Source: Theropithecus gelada
Lineage: Eukaryota > Chordata > Mammalia > Primates > Cercopithecidae
Direction of reading: 5' to 3'
Assembly: GCF_003255815.1 (NCBI RefSeq)
Contig: NC_037681.1
Location: forward strand, 68,757,438 to 68,821,437
DNA: 64,000 nt
Numbering within the stretch: the stretch's first letter is position 1; each line of letters begins with the position of its first letter. This document shows, one piece after another, positions 21,995 to 33,114 of the stretch. A program made the position numbers and the translations under genes. The notes beneath the pieces are model-generated. The model worked only from the letters and a program-made list of their open reading frames with translations, made no database searches and had not been told where the DNA came from.

Positions 21995-22110
21995 GGGCAT
22001 GTTTTATCCTCATTTCATAGATGGGCAAACGGCATCCAAGGTAACAGACCAAAATAATGGCAGAGCAGGGACTAAAACTAAAATATTCTAATTTCCAGAC
22101 CAGATGTTCC
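21995..22110 (-). repeat. MIR SINE, antisense
   Basis: 'tatcctcatttcatagatgg' followed by 'ggcagagcagggactaaaac' is the reversed MIR core. Confidence 0.7.
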
Positions 22111-22984
22111 CAGAGAAAAGCAGTTATTGTTATTTTCCCCTTGTTGAATATGACTGGTTTTCATGGCAATAAGATAACCTACACATACCCAACAGAGCCA
22201 TTGGTTCATAGAATTTTAGACTTGCAAAGGACCTTAGGGATTGTCTTAGGTCGGAATTCTTCAGGGGGGCCTCCGCAGCCTCCTCTCAAGCTGGAGTGAA
22301 GTTGACATGCCTCCAGGCTCCCACTGCAATAGCCAGATATTTTTTTCTTCTTGCCTGATTTACATACTAATATTCCACATAAGATTTCATTTGAAAAAGT
22401 GGCATGACTTCTACAAAGAGGTTTAAAACCGCTGATAGCCTAATCTTACAGAAATAGAGAGGTGATTTAATATAATCATTGCAAAGAGAGGAAGTTTTAG
22501 GATGTACCAACCAATTCACAGGAGAATAAGCAATCTTGAACCAAGCTTTATTTTGAGACTGTGTGATATCATTCCATTTAGGAGCAGCTGCTTTTCTGAA
22601 TTCACACTTCTCTTTTTTCTAAACCACTAGCTAACTTACCCAAGTGTACAGGCTGTACAAATCTTATGTGGTCAAGAAATTGTAGATTTCATGCACGAAC
22701 AGGAATGGAAGAAAATTTTCAAATGTCTTGCCTTATAATGTTTCATGTTCTAACTTTGAAAACTGTCTAACCAGGAGCATCTGTCTACAGTTAAAAATGC
22801 GGATTCATTTTTAAGGTAGCAGGAGTGTTTTTTATTAGATATAAATATCACTATGCTTCTGAGATTGATGAAGTCAGTTAAATGCCAGTTGTAGGCAATA
22901 TAATTTACATGTATTAAGTGCTTTACAAATTATAATCATTAAAGTAGAATTTGCTCCATTAAGAAGGGCACACACTTTACAATG
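22111..22984. other. No gene recognised
   Basis: Unique-looking. Near 22205-22240 'catagaattttagacttgca' resembles a widespread ancient mammalian repeat I cannot name. Confidence 0.4.
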
Positions 22985-23130
22985 AGATATGCCCAGTCTT
23001 AACACTTAGTAGCTGGGAAACCTCAAGCGAACCTACTTAGCCCACTGATACTCAGTCTTGTCATCTGTGAAATGGAACTATTGTGAAGATTAGTGTGTAA
23101 TGACAAATACTAAGTGCCTACTTCTCTCTC
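22985..23130 (+). repeat. MIR SINE, sense
   Basis: 'acacttagtagctgggaaac', 'cagtcttgtcatctgtgaaa' and 'gaagattagtgtgtaatgac' give the MIR order. Confidence 0.75.
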
Positions 23131-23203
23131 AAATATACCTGTAGATTAATTTGTACTTCTTAAAAATAGAAGTACTTATAACCATAGTAAATATGAAAGG
23201 AAA

Positions 23204-23492
23204 TTTTTTTTTGAGACAGGGTCTTACTCTTTTGTCCAGGCTGGAGTGTAGTGGTGCAGTCACAGCTCACTGCAGCCTCTACTTCCTGGCTTCAAGTGAT
23301 CCTCCCACCTCAGCCCCCAAATGGTTGGGACCACTAGCACATGCCACCACATCCAGCTAATTTTTTTTTTTTTAGTAGAGACAAGGTCTTACTATGTTGC
23401 CCAGGCTGGTCTCAAACTCCTGGCCTCAAGTGATCCTCCTGCCTCAGTCCCCCAAACTGCTGGGATTACAAATGTGAGCCACCATGCCTGAC
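23204..23492 (-). repeat. Alu, full length, minus
   Basis: Poly-T then 'gagacagggtcttactc', ending 'gtgagccaccatgcctgact'. An older Alu, judged by the number of differences. Confidence 0.95.
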
Positions 23493-23850
23493 TCCGTAGG
23501 AAACCGTAAATGAAAGGATTGAGGGTCCAGTAGGGCACACACAGCATCCATGGAGAAGAATGGAGGGAGGAAAAAAAGAATTGCGGTGGTTATATCAGGA
23601 AATACATTTGGCTGCATGTAATGCAGAAATACTAATAATAGTGGTTGAAATAAGAAGGCGTTTATTTTTCTCATGAATAAGGAGTCCAAACTCAGTTGCT
23701 CCTGGACTAGTCTGGCACTACAATGCCTCAGGGAAGGCCGCCCTCAACCATCTTTACCATACACTTGTGGATTCATTGTTGCAAGATGGCAGAGGGAACA
23801 TTTCAGGTAGATAGAGGCAAAAAGTAAGGGGTAAAACTTGCCTCCTTTTT

Positions 23851-24153
23851 TTTTTCTTCTAAGACAGAGTCTTACCGTATCACCCAAGCTGGAGTGCAGT
23901 GGTGTGATCTTGGCTCACCGCAGCCTTGAACTCCTTGGGTTCAAACGATCCTTCCACCTCAGCTGCCCAAGTAGTTGGGTATACAGGCATGTGTCACCAC
24001 GTCTGGCTAATTTTTTAACTTTTTGTAGAGACAGGATCTTGCTATGTTGCCCAGGTTGGTCTTGAACTTGAACTCCTGGGCTCAAAGCAATCCTTCTGCC
24101 TTGACCTCCCAAAGGGTTGGGATTACAGGTGTGAGCCACTACGCCCACCCAAT
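23851..24153 (-). repeat. Alu, full length, minus
   Basis: T-rich start, 'aagacagagtcttaccg', ending 'gtgagccactacgcccaccc'. Flanked by 12-bp copies TTGCCTCCTTTT at 23839-23850 and 24154-24165. Confidence 0.95.
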
Positions 24154-24259
24154 TTGCCTCCTTTTAAACAGTTTTCCCAAAAGCCTCACCCAACAATTTC
24201 CACGTACAACTCAATAGCCAGAACTGGACCATCTTGATATTTTCCAGTTGGGTATTTGA

Positions 24260-24609
24260 TGATACGGTTTGGTTCTGTGTCCCCACCCAAATCTCATCTT
24301 GAATTGTAATCCCTGCATATCCAGGGAAGGACCTGGTGGGAGGTGACTGGATCATGGGAGCAGTTTTTTCCATGCTGTTCTAGTGAGAATGAGGGAGTTC
24401 TCACAAGATCTGGTTGTTTCATAAATGACTGGTGCTCTCTCTCTCTCATAATACGTGCCTTGCTTCCCCTTCACCTCCCGCCATGACTGTAAGTTTCCTG
24501 AGGCCTCCCCAGCCATGCAGAACTGTAAGTCAATTAAACTTATTTTGTTTACAAATTACCCAGTCTCAGGTAGTATCTTTATACTGCTATGTGAGAATGG
24601 ACTAATACA
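24260..24609 (+). mobile_element. MST/THE1-type MaLR LTR
   Basis: Starts 'tgatacggtttggttctgtg', then 'ccccacccaaatctcatctt', 'gtgagaatgagggagttctc', 'aggcctccccagccatgcag' and AATTAAA, ending 'gagaatggactaataca'. About 350 bp, as for MST/THE1 LTRs. The flanking 5-mers do not match. Confidence 0.9.
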
Positions 24610-25243
24610 CATGGCTACCCTAAACAAAATCAAGATCATATCAGTAAGGAGGGGAGTGAGGATGAGTACTGGCTAATGACCCAGTATCTACCACAGAGAT
24701 GGACCAGACTTCACTAAGAAATATGATTCTGAACATCTGCAAGACAAATATTTACCAGGGATAATTATTATTACTACAAGAAACCTTTGGCATAAAACTT
24801 CTTACATGTAGTGTTTGGCACACAAGTGATCTCCAATTATCTTCTCTAAGCTCTATGGCTATGTTTGCTTAAGTTCCACTTTTTATTATTTACTAAAGTC
24901 CACCTGTCATATCAACCCCAGGGCTTGGTTTGAATAAATATGGAAGCATCCATTTATTTTAAATAATTTTCTGTTTTATTCATTCCACATAAGATGTAAG
25001 AATACTTGTAAATAAATAACACTAAATGATAAAATAAATAGCTAAAGAGATCAAGTTGGAAGAGAAGAGAAAGAAAATAAAATCCAAGGGGCATGATAGT
25101 CATACAAGGACACACAAGGCCCTGGGATTATTGGAGGGTTCCACAGGTATGGAGATCTCTTACCATGTGAACTCTAGCAATCTAAATATGTATATAAAGT
25201 CTGGTTTAAATGTTTATGAAAATTCACTATCCAAATAAAAAAT
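24610..25243. other. No gene or repeat recognised
   Basis: AT-rich unique-looking sequence. Confidence 0.45.
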
Positions 25244-25685
25244 TGGCCAGGCACAGTGGCTCATGTCTGTAATCCCAGCACTTTGGGAGGCCAAGGTGGG
25301 AAGATCACTTTGAGCCCAGAAGTTCGAGACCAACCTGGGCAACATGGCAAGACCCCATCTCTACAGAACTTAAAATAATTAGCTGAGCATATTAATTATT
25401 GGTGGGTGGCAAGCGCATATAGTCTCAGCTATTCAGGAGGCTGAGGTGGGAAGATTGAGTCTGGGAGATTGAGACTGGCCTGGGCAACATAGCAAGACTC
25501 CGTCTCTACAAACAAACAAACCAAAAAACCTAAAAAATTATCTGGGCATTGTGGCATGCACTTGTGGTCCCAGCTACTCAGGAGGCTGAGGTGGGATGAT
25601 TGCTTAAGTCCAGGAGGTTGAGGCTGCAGTGAGCCATTATCATGCCACTGCACTCCAGCCTGGGTAACAGAGCAAGACACTGCCT

Positions 25686-25723
<38 letters not shown>
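25244..25723 (+). repeat. Three-unit Alu with 37-nt poly-A
   Basis: Instead of two arms, three Alu-like units follow one another: 'ggccaggcacagtggctcat' to about 25375, a second unit about 25398-25530 ending 'ctacaaacaaacaaacc', and a standard right arm to 25686. A pure A tail covers 25687-25723. Total 480 bp against about 300 for a normal Alu. Confidence 0.85.
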
Positions 25724-25725
<2 letters not shown>

Positions 25726-26084
25726 TTATAATGAATACACAAATGTGCACCAAGTAAAGTTTTATGGTCGGTTGAGTGCTAAGGGTTCTTGTGGGCATCC
25801 TCACATTGGTGTTTAGAGGTACCCCAGAGCAGAAAGTAAGAGGTACAGGTACACAGGCTCATTGCAAGGTCACCCTGCACGGAATTGTAGAAGCTGTGGA
25901 ACTGGACTTTGTGGCAGTGGCTGGAGGAGGTAAAGATGTGAAGTGGTGCTCAAGAGGCCATCAATTCAACACCCAGCCCTTCTGAATGAGACTTTCTTGG
26001 GTTGAAGGCTGGGGATATACATTGTTAACAGGTTTCCAGGTAATTCTTATGAACACTGACATTTCCAGAACCACAGCTCTAGAT
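25724..26084. other. No gene or repeat recognised
   Basis: Mixed-composition sequence with a 69-codon frame (25776-25985) that resembles nothing I know. Confidence 0.4.
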
Positions 26085-26140
26085 CGGGGTTTCTCAAATG
26101 GTGGTTCACAGACCTGCCATGTTACAGTCCCTTCGGGTGT
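26085..26140 (+). mobile_element. hAT-Charlie terminal fragment
   Basis: 'ggggtttctcaaatggtggt' followed by 'tcacagacctgcc' resembles the left terminus of a MER20/MER5-type element. Confidence 0.4.
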
Positions 26141-26151
26141 TTTAAAAAATA

Positions 26152-26248
26152 AGGGAGGTCGAGGCTGCAGTTAGCCAAGATTGTGTCACTGCACTCTGGC
26201 TTGGACAACAGAGCAAGACTCTGTCTCAAACAAATAAAAATAAGGAGT
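26152..26248 (+). repeat. Alu 3' fragment
   Basis: 5'-truncated Alu: 'gggaggtcgaggctgcagtt' to 'gtctcaaacaaataaaaata'. First member of a locally duplicated Alu cluster. Confidence 0.9.
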
Positions 26249-26250
26249 GG

Positions 26251-26400
26251 GGCCAGGCACAGTGGCTCACTTCTGTAATCCCAGCACTTTGAGAGGCTGA
26301 AGTGGGTAGATTATTTGAACCAAGAGTGTGTCACTGCACTCTGGCTTGAACAACAGAGCAAGACCCTATGTCAAAAAAATAAAAATAAAAATCAAGAGTA
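26251..26400 (+). repeat. Internally deleted Alu
   Basis: The head 'ggccaggcacagtggctcac' joins directly to the tail after 'ttatttgaaccaagagtgtg'. Only about 150 bp remain. Its tail is nearly the same as that of the preceding fragment, 145 bp upstream. Confidence 0.9.
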
Positions 26401-26402
26401 GG

Positions 26403-26700
26403 GCTGGGCGCAGCGGCTCACATCTGTAATCCTAGCACTTTGAGAGGCTGAAGTGGGCAGATTACTTGAGGTCAGGAGTTTGAGATCAGCCTGATCAACA
26501 CGGTGAAACCCATCTCTACTAAAAATACAAAAATTAGCTGGGTGTGGTGGTACGTACCTGTAGTCCCAGCTAATTGGGGGGCGGGGGGGCTGAGGCAGGA
26601 GAATCACTTGAAACCTGGGAGGTGGAGGTTGCAGTGAGCCAAGATCATGCCACTACACTCCAGCCTGGGTGACAGCATGAGACTCTGACACAAAATAATA
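26403..26700 (+). repeat. Alu, full length, plus
   Basis: From 'ggctgggcgcagcggctcac' to 'gactctgacacaaaataata', followed by (ATA/ATG)n. A G-rich run 'ttggggggcgggggggctga' lies in the middle. Confidence 0.95.
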
Positions 26701-26774
26701 ATAATAATAATGATGATGAGTGGACCACAGATAATTCAAAATCATGTTTTCTGTTAGAAACTCAGCAGATATTT

Positions 26775-27275
26775 GCCACAGACCTCAGGGGCAGGTCCAA
26801 ATACTTTAAGACTGAGCCAGGTAGACGTAGTGACTTGGTTCTAACAAAAAGAATGCAGCAAAGATGATGGGATGTTACTTCTGAGATTAGATTACAAAAA
26901 GACTGGCTCTGTCTAGCTCACCCTTGCTTGCTCACTCTTGTTTGCTGACTCTGGGGAAAGCATGCTGCCACGTTTGTGCCGCCTACCGAGAGCCCCACAT
27001 GGCAAGGAACTGAAGGAGGCCTCTGGCCAACAGCCATTGAGAACTGAGGCCCTCAGGCCAACAACCCACAAGGAACCAAATCCTGCCACTAATGCGTGCG
27101 TTTTTGGAAGCAGATGAGTCAACAGCACCGAATGACACCTTGATTGAAGCCTTATAAGAGACTCAGTTAAGCTGCAACTAAATTCCTGCTCTATGGAAAC
27201 TATAAGATAATAAATGTGGTTTTAGGTTGCTAATTTTGGGGGGTAAATTTGTTATCTAGCAAAGGATAATACAAA
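26775..27275 (+). mobile_element. MLT1-type MaLR LTR
   Basis: 'tagtgacttggttctaacaa', 'gatgatgggatgttacttct' and 'gagattagattacaaaaaga', then a late 'gataataaatgtggttttag', follow the order of a long MLT1 LTR. Edges are approximate. Same type as 61031-61612. Confidence 0.75.
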
Positions 27276-27568
27276 AAGACTTCGTGAAAAAATTTTTACT
27301 AGTTTTAAACGTGTTGGCACATCAAAGAATGTCTTGGTCATAGGAGATTTTCATTCAGGTAGAAAAACTTATTCCTTGATATTGTCAGTAAATAAAAACA
27401 TCAGTGTGCAATAAAAAGTTTGACAAGTTCGAACCTAGCCAGAGAGCAAATGTACATCCCCAACACATAATAGGTGCTTACTAACTATAAGCAGAACTGA
27501 GTTGATAGACCAGAGGGAACAAAAAACCTGGAAAGATAGAAAAAGAGATTCCAGTGGATCCAGTAGGC

Positions 27569-27762
27569 CAGAGGTTCTCAACCTCAGCATGAATCAGAAT
27601 CACCCACAGGGGAGGGCTTGGTTTAACCACTGATTACTGGGGCCCATCATCAGAGTTTCTGATTCAGTAGGTCTGAGGTGACAACAAAGAATTTTCATTT
27701 CTGAGAAGTTTCCAGGTGATGTCAAAGCTGCTGGTCAAAAGAGCACACTTTGAAAACCACTG
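27569..27762. mobile_element. Complete hAT-Charlie non-autonomous element
   Basis: 'cagaggttctcaacctcagc' at the left end and 'ttgaaaaccactg' at the right are its terminal inverted repeats. The outside 8-mers CAGTAGGC and CACTAAGC agree at 6 of 8 positions, consistent with the 8-bp hAT duplication. MER5/MER20 group; exact family open. Confidence 0.85.
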
Positions 27763-27999
27763 CACTAAGCAATAGTTTTCTGCTGGGGGATGACATGGGA
27801 ATAGTATATACAGACCATTTGTAATGCATCAGAGGACAGCAAGGCTGAAGGGAGACAGACTTGGGGCAGTTTTGAGTCTCTTGCTCAGGTAGCCAGGTGG
27901 TGGTACTGGGGAGCAAAGAACTTCACGGTCAAGGAAAATTAAACAGGAAATATTGAAAGGGCTTGCTGAGTTCACCAGTTCTCCAAATATTGCAGTTTA

Positions 28000-28297
28000 G
28001 GACAGGCGCAATGGCTCATGCCTCTAATCCCAGCATTTTGGGAGGCTGGGGCAGGCAGATCTCTTGAGCTCAGGAGTTCGAGAGCAGCCTGGGCAATATA
28101 GCAAAACCCTGTTTATACAAAAAAAAAAAAAAAATACGAAAATTAGCCAAATGCTAATTAGTTCCAGCTACTTGGGCGGCTGAGGTGGGGGGATTGCTTG
28201 AGCTTGGGAGGCGGAGGTTGCAGTGAGCTGAGATTATGGCACTGCACTCCAGCCTGGGTGACAGAGTGAGACCCTGTCTCTAAAAAAAATTTTTTTA
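28000..28297 (+). repeat. Alu, full length, plus
   Basis: 'ggacaggcgcaatggctcat' to an A/T tail. Perfect 11-bp duplication ATTGCAGTTTA at 27989-27999 and 28298-28308. Confidence 0.96.
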
Positions 28298-28308
28298 ATT
28301 GCAGTTTA

Positions 28309-29695
28309 AATAATCACTCCAGTTACAGAGGGAGGAAATAAAATTATTGTCAGTCCTAATGAAACAGCCACACAGCCAGGTTTGCCAGACAAACCTGGAG
28401 ATGAAGTACCATTCAGCATAGCTTCTACAAGTCAGGTGCTCTGAGCTCTATTTACTGCTATAATTAATTATACCGGTTCTGTTTACCAGATAGGATTGTC
28501 TTTGGGCTTTCAGATGGTCCTGGCTTCCTCTAGGATCATCAGCTGGAGCACCTGAAAGCCATTCAAGCTCTTTAGATTTGTGCTTGATCTGATTTACAGA
28601 TCAGAACACAGTGCAATTTTCTCTACTGGCATCCATCGATTCTGTGTCCAAGTTGAAAATCATTCAAGTAGTCAAAAGAGTACATGATTGTATTTATTCA
28701 TGGGCTATTTTTGAAATGCACTTTTTCCTTGATGTTCCAGAGACAGTGGTGTTAATAGAGTGCTTTCCAAAACACACAGCCCGTGGGGGTAACAATTTCC
28801 AGGTTTATGGCATCTATTAGCAGATGTCCTGAGCTATGGGTGGGGGTGGTGGGGCAGTAAGTGGAGAAGGCCTTCTTTTCATCTGCACCTTGGCATGCTT
28901 CCCTGAAGACTTGGTTACTTTTGCATTTTTCTTATAATTTTTGGCAAATTGTTCAAGCATTCTAATGTGACTAGCATAATGCCTAAGTAACAATTTGAGA
29001 AGCCAGCTTATTTTTGCTATTTGGGACTACGGCTGCCTTCCAGCAATTTCTAATACCAAGACAATGCCTCTATGATCGGCAGCATTAAAGCACTGTCCAA
29101 ATATACTCATAGTTGATTTATAGGGAAGAGAGGAGGCAGAGCATCTCCAGGGTTACAAGGATGAAAATTTACACCCAAAGAACTTCCAGTCTAGCTTGGA
29201 GGCGGGGATGGGAGCGGGTAGGGAAGCAGGATGGACATTTGTGAACAACTGAACAAGCAGGCTGGTATAACATTTCAGGGCCAAAATAAAGCATCCTAAG
29301 TTGAAAAGCACACATTTTAAATCTTTTTAAAAATGTAATTAGCATAATTGAGCTAATTTCCAGGATTATCAATAGTTGTTTCCGTAACAGAAATGAATAG
29401 AGTCTTCTGGATCCGAAAAGTGAACAAAAACAGAGGGAATCTTTTTCTGTCTATTTAGTTACTAAAATTATTTCTTGAGTAAACATTTTAATAAGCAAGT
29501 GCCCTGGTTTCCCCGTCTCTTCTCTGTGGGCCTCCTTGGCACGGAGCTAAACATCTACATGCTCATGGACTATAAGCAAAGAGTTTATGGATAGATACAG
29601 AAATTACCATATTTTGTTTTGTTTTGACTTCATATTTTAAAATAAAAACTCTACTTAAAGGTGCTAACAGGTGTATTTTCAACCTGAACTAAAGC
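28309..29695. other. Longest Alu-free part of the 23-33 kb interval; no gene
   Basis: Unique-looking. Near 28509-28562 the arms 'ggctttcag' and 'ctgaaagcc' could pair as a weak stem. A 69-codon frame (28611-28820) is not recognised. Confidence 0.45.
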
Positions 29696-29710
29696 AAATA
29701 CGTGTTTTTT

Positions 29711-30013
29711 TGGTTTATGTTTTGTTTTTTGAGACAAGGTCTCACTCTGTCACCCAGGCTGGAGTGCAGTGGCACAATCTCGGCTCACTGCAACCTCCGC
29801 CTCCCAGGTTCAAGTGATTCTTGTGCCTCAGCCTCCGAGTAGCTGGGATTACAGGCACATACCACCATGCCCAGCTAAATTTTTTTGTATTTTTAGTAGA
29901 GATGGGGTTTCACCATGTTGGCCAGGCTGGTCTCGAACTCCTGACCTCAAGGAATCCACCTGCCTTGGCCTCCCAAAGTGCTAGGATTACAGGCATGAGC
30001 CACCGTGCCTGGC
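29711..30013 (-). repeat. Alu, full length, minus
   Basis: T-rich start then 'gagacaaggtctcactctg', ending 'gagccaccgtgcctggc'. A 15-bp duplication AAATACGTGTTTTTT / AAATATGTGTTTTTT (one change) flanks it at 29696-29710 and 30014-30028. Confidence 0.96.
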
Positions 30014-30028
30014 AAATATGTGTTTTTT

Positions 30029-30853
30029 AATTAAAGTATAAAACCCTTTTAGACCAAGATAATAGGAGTACTTACTGGCAGAATTGCCATATAGTAAAAC
30101 AGGTTTCCCACCATATTATGAGGCCAGGCTAACGTTAATGTGTCTCCATTCTATCTGCAAGGTTCAGGGTAAACCTGCTCCAGATGTCTGTATTTAGTTT
30201 CCCTGGGGTCAACCTCCTCTGCAAGATTAAAAGCTTACAAAATGACCAAAAGCTATCAAAAGCGTAGCTATCCCCAGGTCTTTTAAATACTTATTCTTTC
30301 CATTTTCTCATACTCATCAGATTTTTGCTTATGGCAACCCAGACCCACAAGTTCATTTACTCTAGTCAGGTTGTTTACATCCACTTCGAAGGTCTTTTCA
30401 GTTAACCTTTTTCCTGACCCACCCCACAATTTCCTCTAGTTTGTTATTTGACAACTATCCTAATATTTTACTTAAGTTTGCTTCCTTCCTATTGCAAGCT
30501 TTTTTTACTGCTACCACCACCCTCTTTCAGAGAGCTCACGTCTGTCTTCCTGAGCAAGGATCCAAGGTTTTCTTCAATCTGGACTCTGCACTACATGGTT
30601 TCAGTTAATAGCTCTTAGTAAAACTCCACTTTTTGAACTGCTGGTTGGGGGATGAAGACAGTATGAATTATAAACTCAGTTATAGAGATTATGTTACACA
30701 ATTATGTAACATAATTGTGAGCACTTAGAAGAACAGGGTTTAAAGCTAATAAAACATTTCAAGGGAAGGGCCTTCTAGGCCTGTTATAATTAACAGGTAA
30801 GCATCATTTCATTTAGTGTGTCACTTGTTTCTGTGAAAAGAGTTCATTCTCTA
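30029..30853. other. No gene or repeat recognised
   Basis: Unique-looking sequence. 'attatgttacacaattatgt' near 30690 followed by 'aacataattgtg' is locally self-complementary. Confidence 0.45.
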
Positions 30854-30865
30854 AAATGGTTTTCT

Positions 30866-31180
30866 GACCAGGCACGGTGGCTCAGGTCTGTAGTCCCAGC
30901 ACTTTGGGAGGCCAAGACAGGGGGATCACCTAAGGTCAGGAGTTCAAGACCAGCCTGGCCAACATGGTAAAACCCTGTCTCTACTAAAAATACAAAAATT
31001 AGCCAGGTGTGGTGGTGGGCACCTGTAATTCCAGCTACTTGGGAGGCTGAAGCAGGAGAATTGCTTGAACCCAGGAGATGGAGGTTGCAGTGAGCTGAGA
31101 TCACGCCATTGCACTCCAGCCTGGGTGACAAGGGCAATATTCCATCTCAAAAAAAAAAGTAATAATAATAATAAAATAAG
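30866..31180 (+). repeat. Alu, full length, plus
   Basis: 'gaccaggcacggtggctcag' to a tail ending in (AAT)n. Flanking copies of ATGGTTTTCT at 30856-30865 and 31181-31190. Confidence 0.96.
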
Positions 31181-31689
31181 ATGGTTTTCTTATTTTCCTC
31201 TGAAGACTTCTCCTTGTAGTCAATTACAGTCATGTACTGCATAATTATGTTTGGGTCAATGACAGTATATATGACATTGGTCCTGTAAGATTATAATAGA
31301 GCTGAAAAACTCCTATTGCCTAGTGACACTGTAGACATCAGGACTTAATAGCACAACTCATTACTTACGTGTGGATGGTGATGTCCCTGCAGACCTTCCA
31401 ATGGAAGAAGTTGTGGAAGACAGGAATACTGATGATGCTGACCTTGTGTAGGCCTAGGCTAATGTGTGTGCATCTTAGTTTTTAACAAAAAAAGCTTAAA
31501 AAGGAAAATAAATAAATAAGAACCTTGAAAACAGAAATATAGAATATAAAGGGAAAATATTTTTATATAGCTGTACAATATGTTTGCATTTTAAGCTAAG
31601 TGTTATAACAAAAGAACCAACAAGTTTTTTTCATAAGTTTATAAAATACAAGCTATAGTAAGTTAAGATAAACTTATTATTATTAATTT

Positions 31690-31929
31690 ATTTTTCAGAT
31701 GTGGTGTCCCTCTGCCGCCCAGGCTGGAGTGCAGTGGTGCAATCATGACTCACTGCAGCCTCAGCCTCCCCAGGCTCAGGTGATCCTCCACCTCAGTTTT
31801 TGTACTTTTAGTAAGAGATAGGGTTTCGCCATGTTGCCCAGGCTGGTCTCAAACTCCTGGGCTCAAGCAATCCACCCACTTTGGCCTCTAAAGTGCTAGG
31901 ATTACAGGTGTGAGTCACCACGCCCAGCC
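31690..31929 (-). repeat. Alu, minus, inside Tigger copy
   Basis: A divergent Alu with an internal deletion, from a diverged tail complement ('tttttcagatgtggtgtccc') to 'gtgagtcaccacgcccagcc'. The order of nesting shows it postdates the DNA transposon. Confidence 0.9.
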
Positions 31930-31955
31930 AAAATTTGTTATTAAAGAAATTATTA

Positions 31956-32219
31956 TTTTTTTTTTGAGAGACAGAGTCTTACTCTTTCATCCAAGCTGAA
32001 GTACACTGGCATGATCATGGCTCACTGCAACCTCCACCTCTCAGCCTCTTGAGTAGCTGGGACTACAGGTATGTGCCACCATGTCTGGCTTTTTGTATTT
32101 TTCATAGAGATGGGGTTTCTCCATATTGCCCAGGTTGGTGTCAAACTCCTGGGCTCAAGTGATTCACCCACGTCAGCCTCCCAAAGACTGGGATTACAGA
32201 CGTGAACCACCATGCCCAC
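31956..32219 (-). repeat. Alu, minus, inside Tigger copy
   Basis: Poly-T, 'gagagacagagtcttactc', ending 'gtgaaccaccatgcccacc'. Second antisense Alu in the same transposon, only about 26 bp from the first. Confidence 0.92.
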
Positions 32220-32658
32220 CATGAAAAAATAAATTTTTAAAATAAATTTAATATGGCCTAAGTGTACAGTGTTTATAAAGTCAACACTAGTGTACAGTGG
32301 TGTCACAGGCCTTCACATTCACTCACCACTCACTCATTGACTCACCCAGAGCAACTTCCAGTCCTGCAAGCTCCATTTACAGTAAGTGCCCTATACTGGT
32401 GTGCCATTTTTAATCTTACTGTACCTTTTCTATGTTTAGATATACAAATATTTATGATTGTGTTACAGTTGCCTACCAGTATTTAGTAGGCACGCTGTAT
32501 AGGTTTGTAGCCTAGAAGCAATAGTCTCTACCATATAACCTAGGTGTGTAGGAGGCTGTACCATCTAGGTTTGTATAAGTACACTCTATGATGTTCCCAA
32601 ATGACAAAATAGCCTAACAACAGAATGTATTCTCATCATTATGCAACGCATGACTGTA

Positions 32659-33114
32659 TTTAATAAATCTTATTCTCATCACCAGTGCAAAGGCAAAGTC
32701 AAAAGATCACTAACTCCAAAATAGTAGATTCTGAATCTAAAAGCTCGAGGCATCCTTTGACTGCCCAAGGCAGAGATGAGGTATACATTTTAGTTTTTAC
32801 AAAGAGCACTAAAGGCTTCCCCCTATCCTATCCCTAAAGCAACCTAAAGTAATCATTTTACACTTCACCACTTCTTGTTCTGGGCCTTAGAGTCTAGGGC
32901 ATTACTCAGTATTTGCCCTTTTCTCTCATGGAAAATACCTCTTGTTTAACTCTACCTCATACCTAAAATGTGCTGGCTTCTCAAGTCAATCTTTCTGAAA
33001 ATTTTCCCAGTGTGAAAATGGCACCTAGAAGTGTTTTTCTTTTCTTTATTATTATTATTATTTTTAATGTGTAGCCACACAGGCCCAACAGCAAGAATGG
33101 CACCAAGAAGTGTT
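32659..33114. other. No gene recognised; short direct repeat
   Basis: 'atggcacctagaagtgtttt' near 33018 and 'atggcaccaagaagtgtttt' near 33099 are near-identical copies about 81 bp apart. The DNA between them starts with a T-rich (ATT)n tract. Confidence 0.5.

Larger units (their letters stand above)
31227..32656. mobile_element. Tigger-type (Tc1/mariner-pogo) DNA transposon
   Basis: The left terminus 'cagtcatgtactgcataatt' and the reverse complement of the right terminus, 'cagtcatgcgttgcataatg', are clearly paired. The dinucleotide TA lies outside both ends (31225-31226 and 32657-32658), the target duplication of this superfamily. The interior keeps phrases such as 'gctgtacaatatgtttgcat', 'aagtgtacagtgtttataaa' and 'cactcattgactcacccaga'. 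No transposase frame remains, so it is non-autonomous. Without its two Alus it is about 0.9 kb. Subfamily not assigned. Confidence 0.92.
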
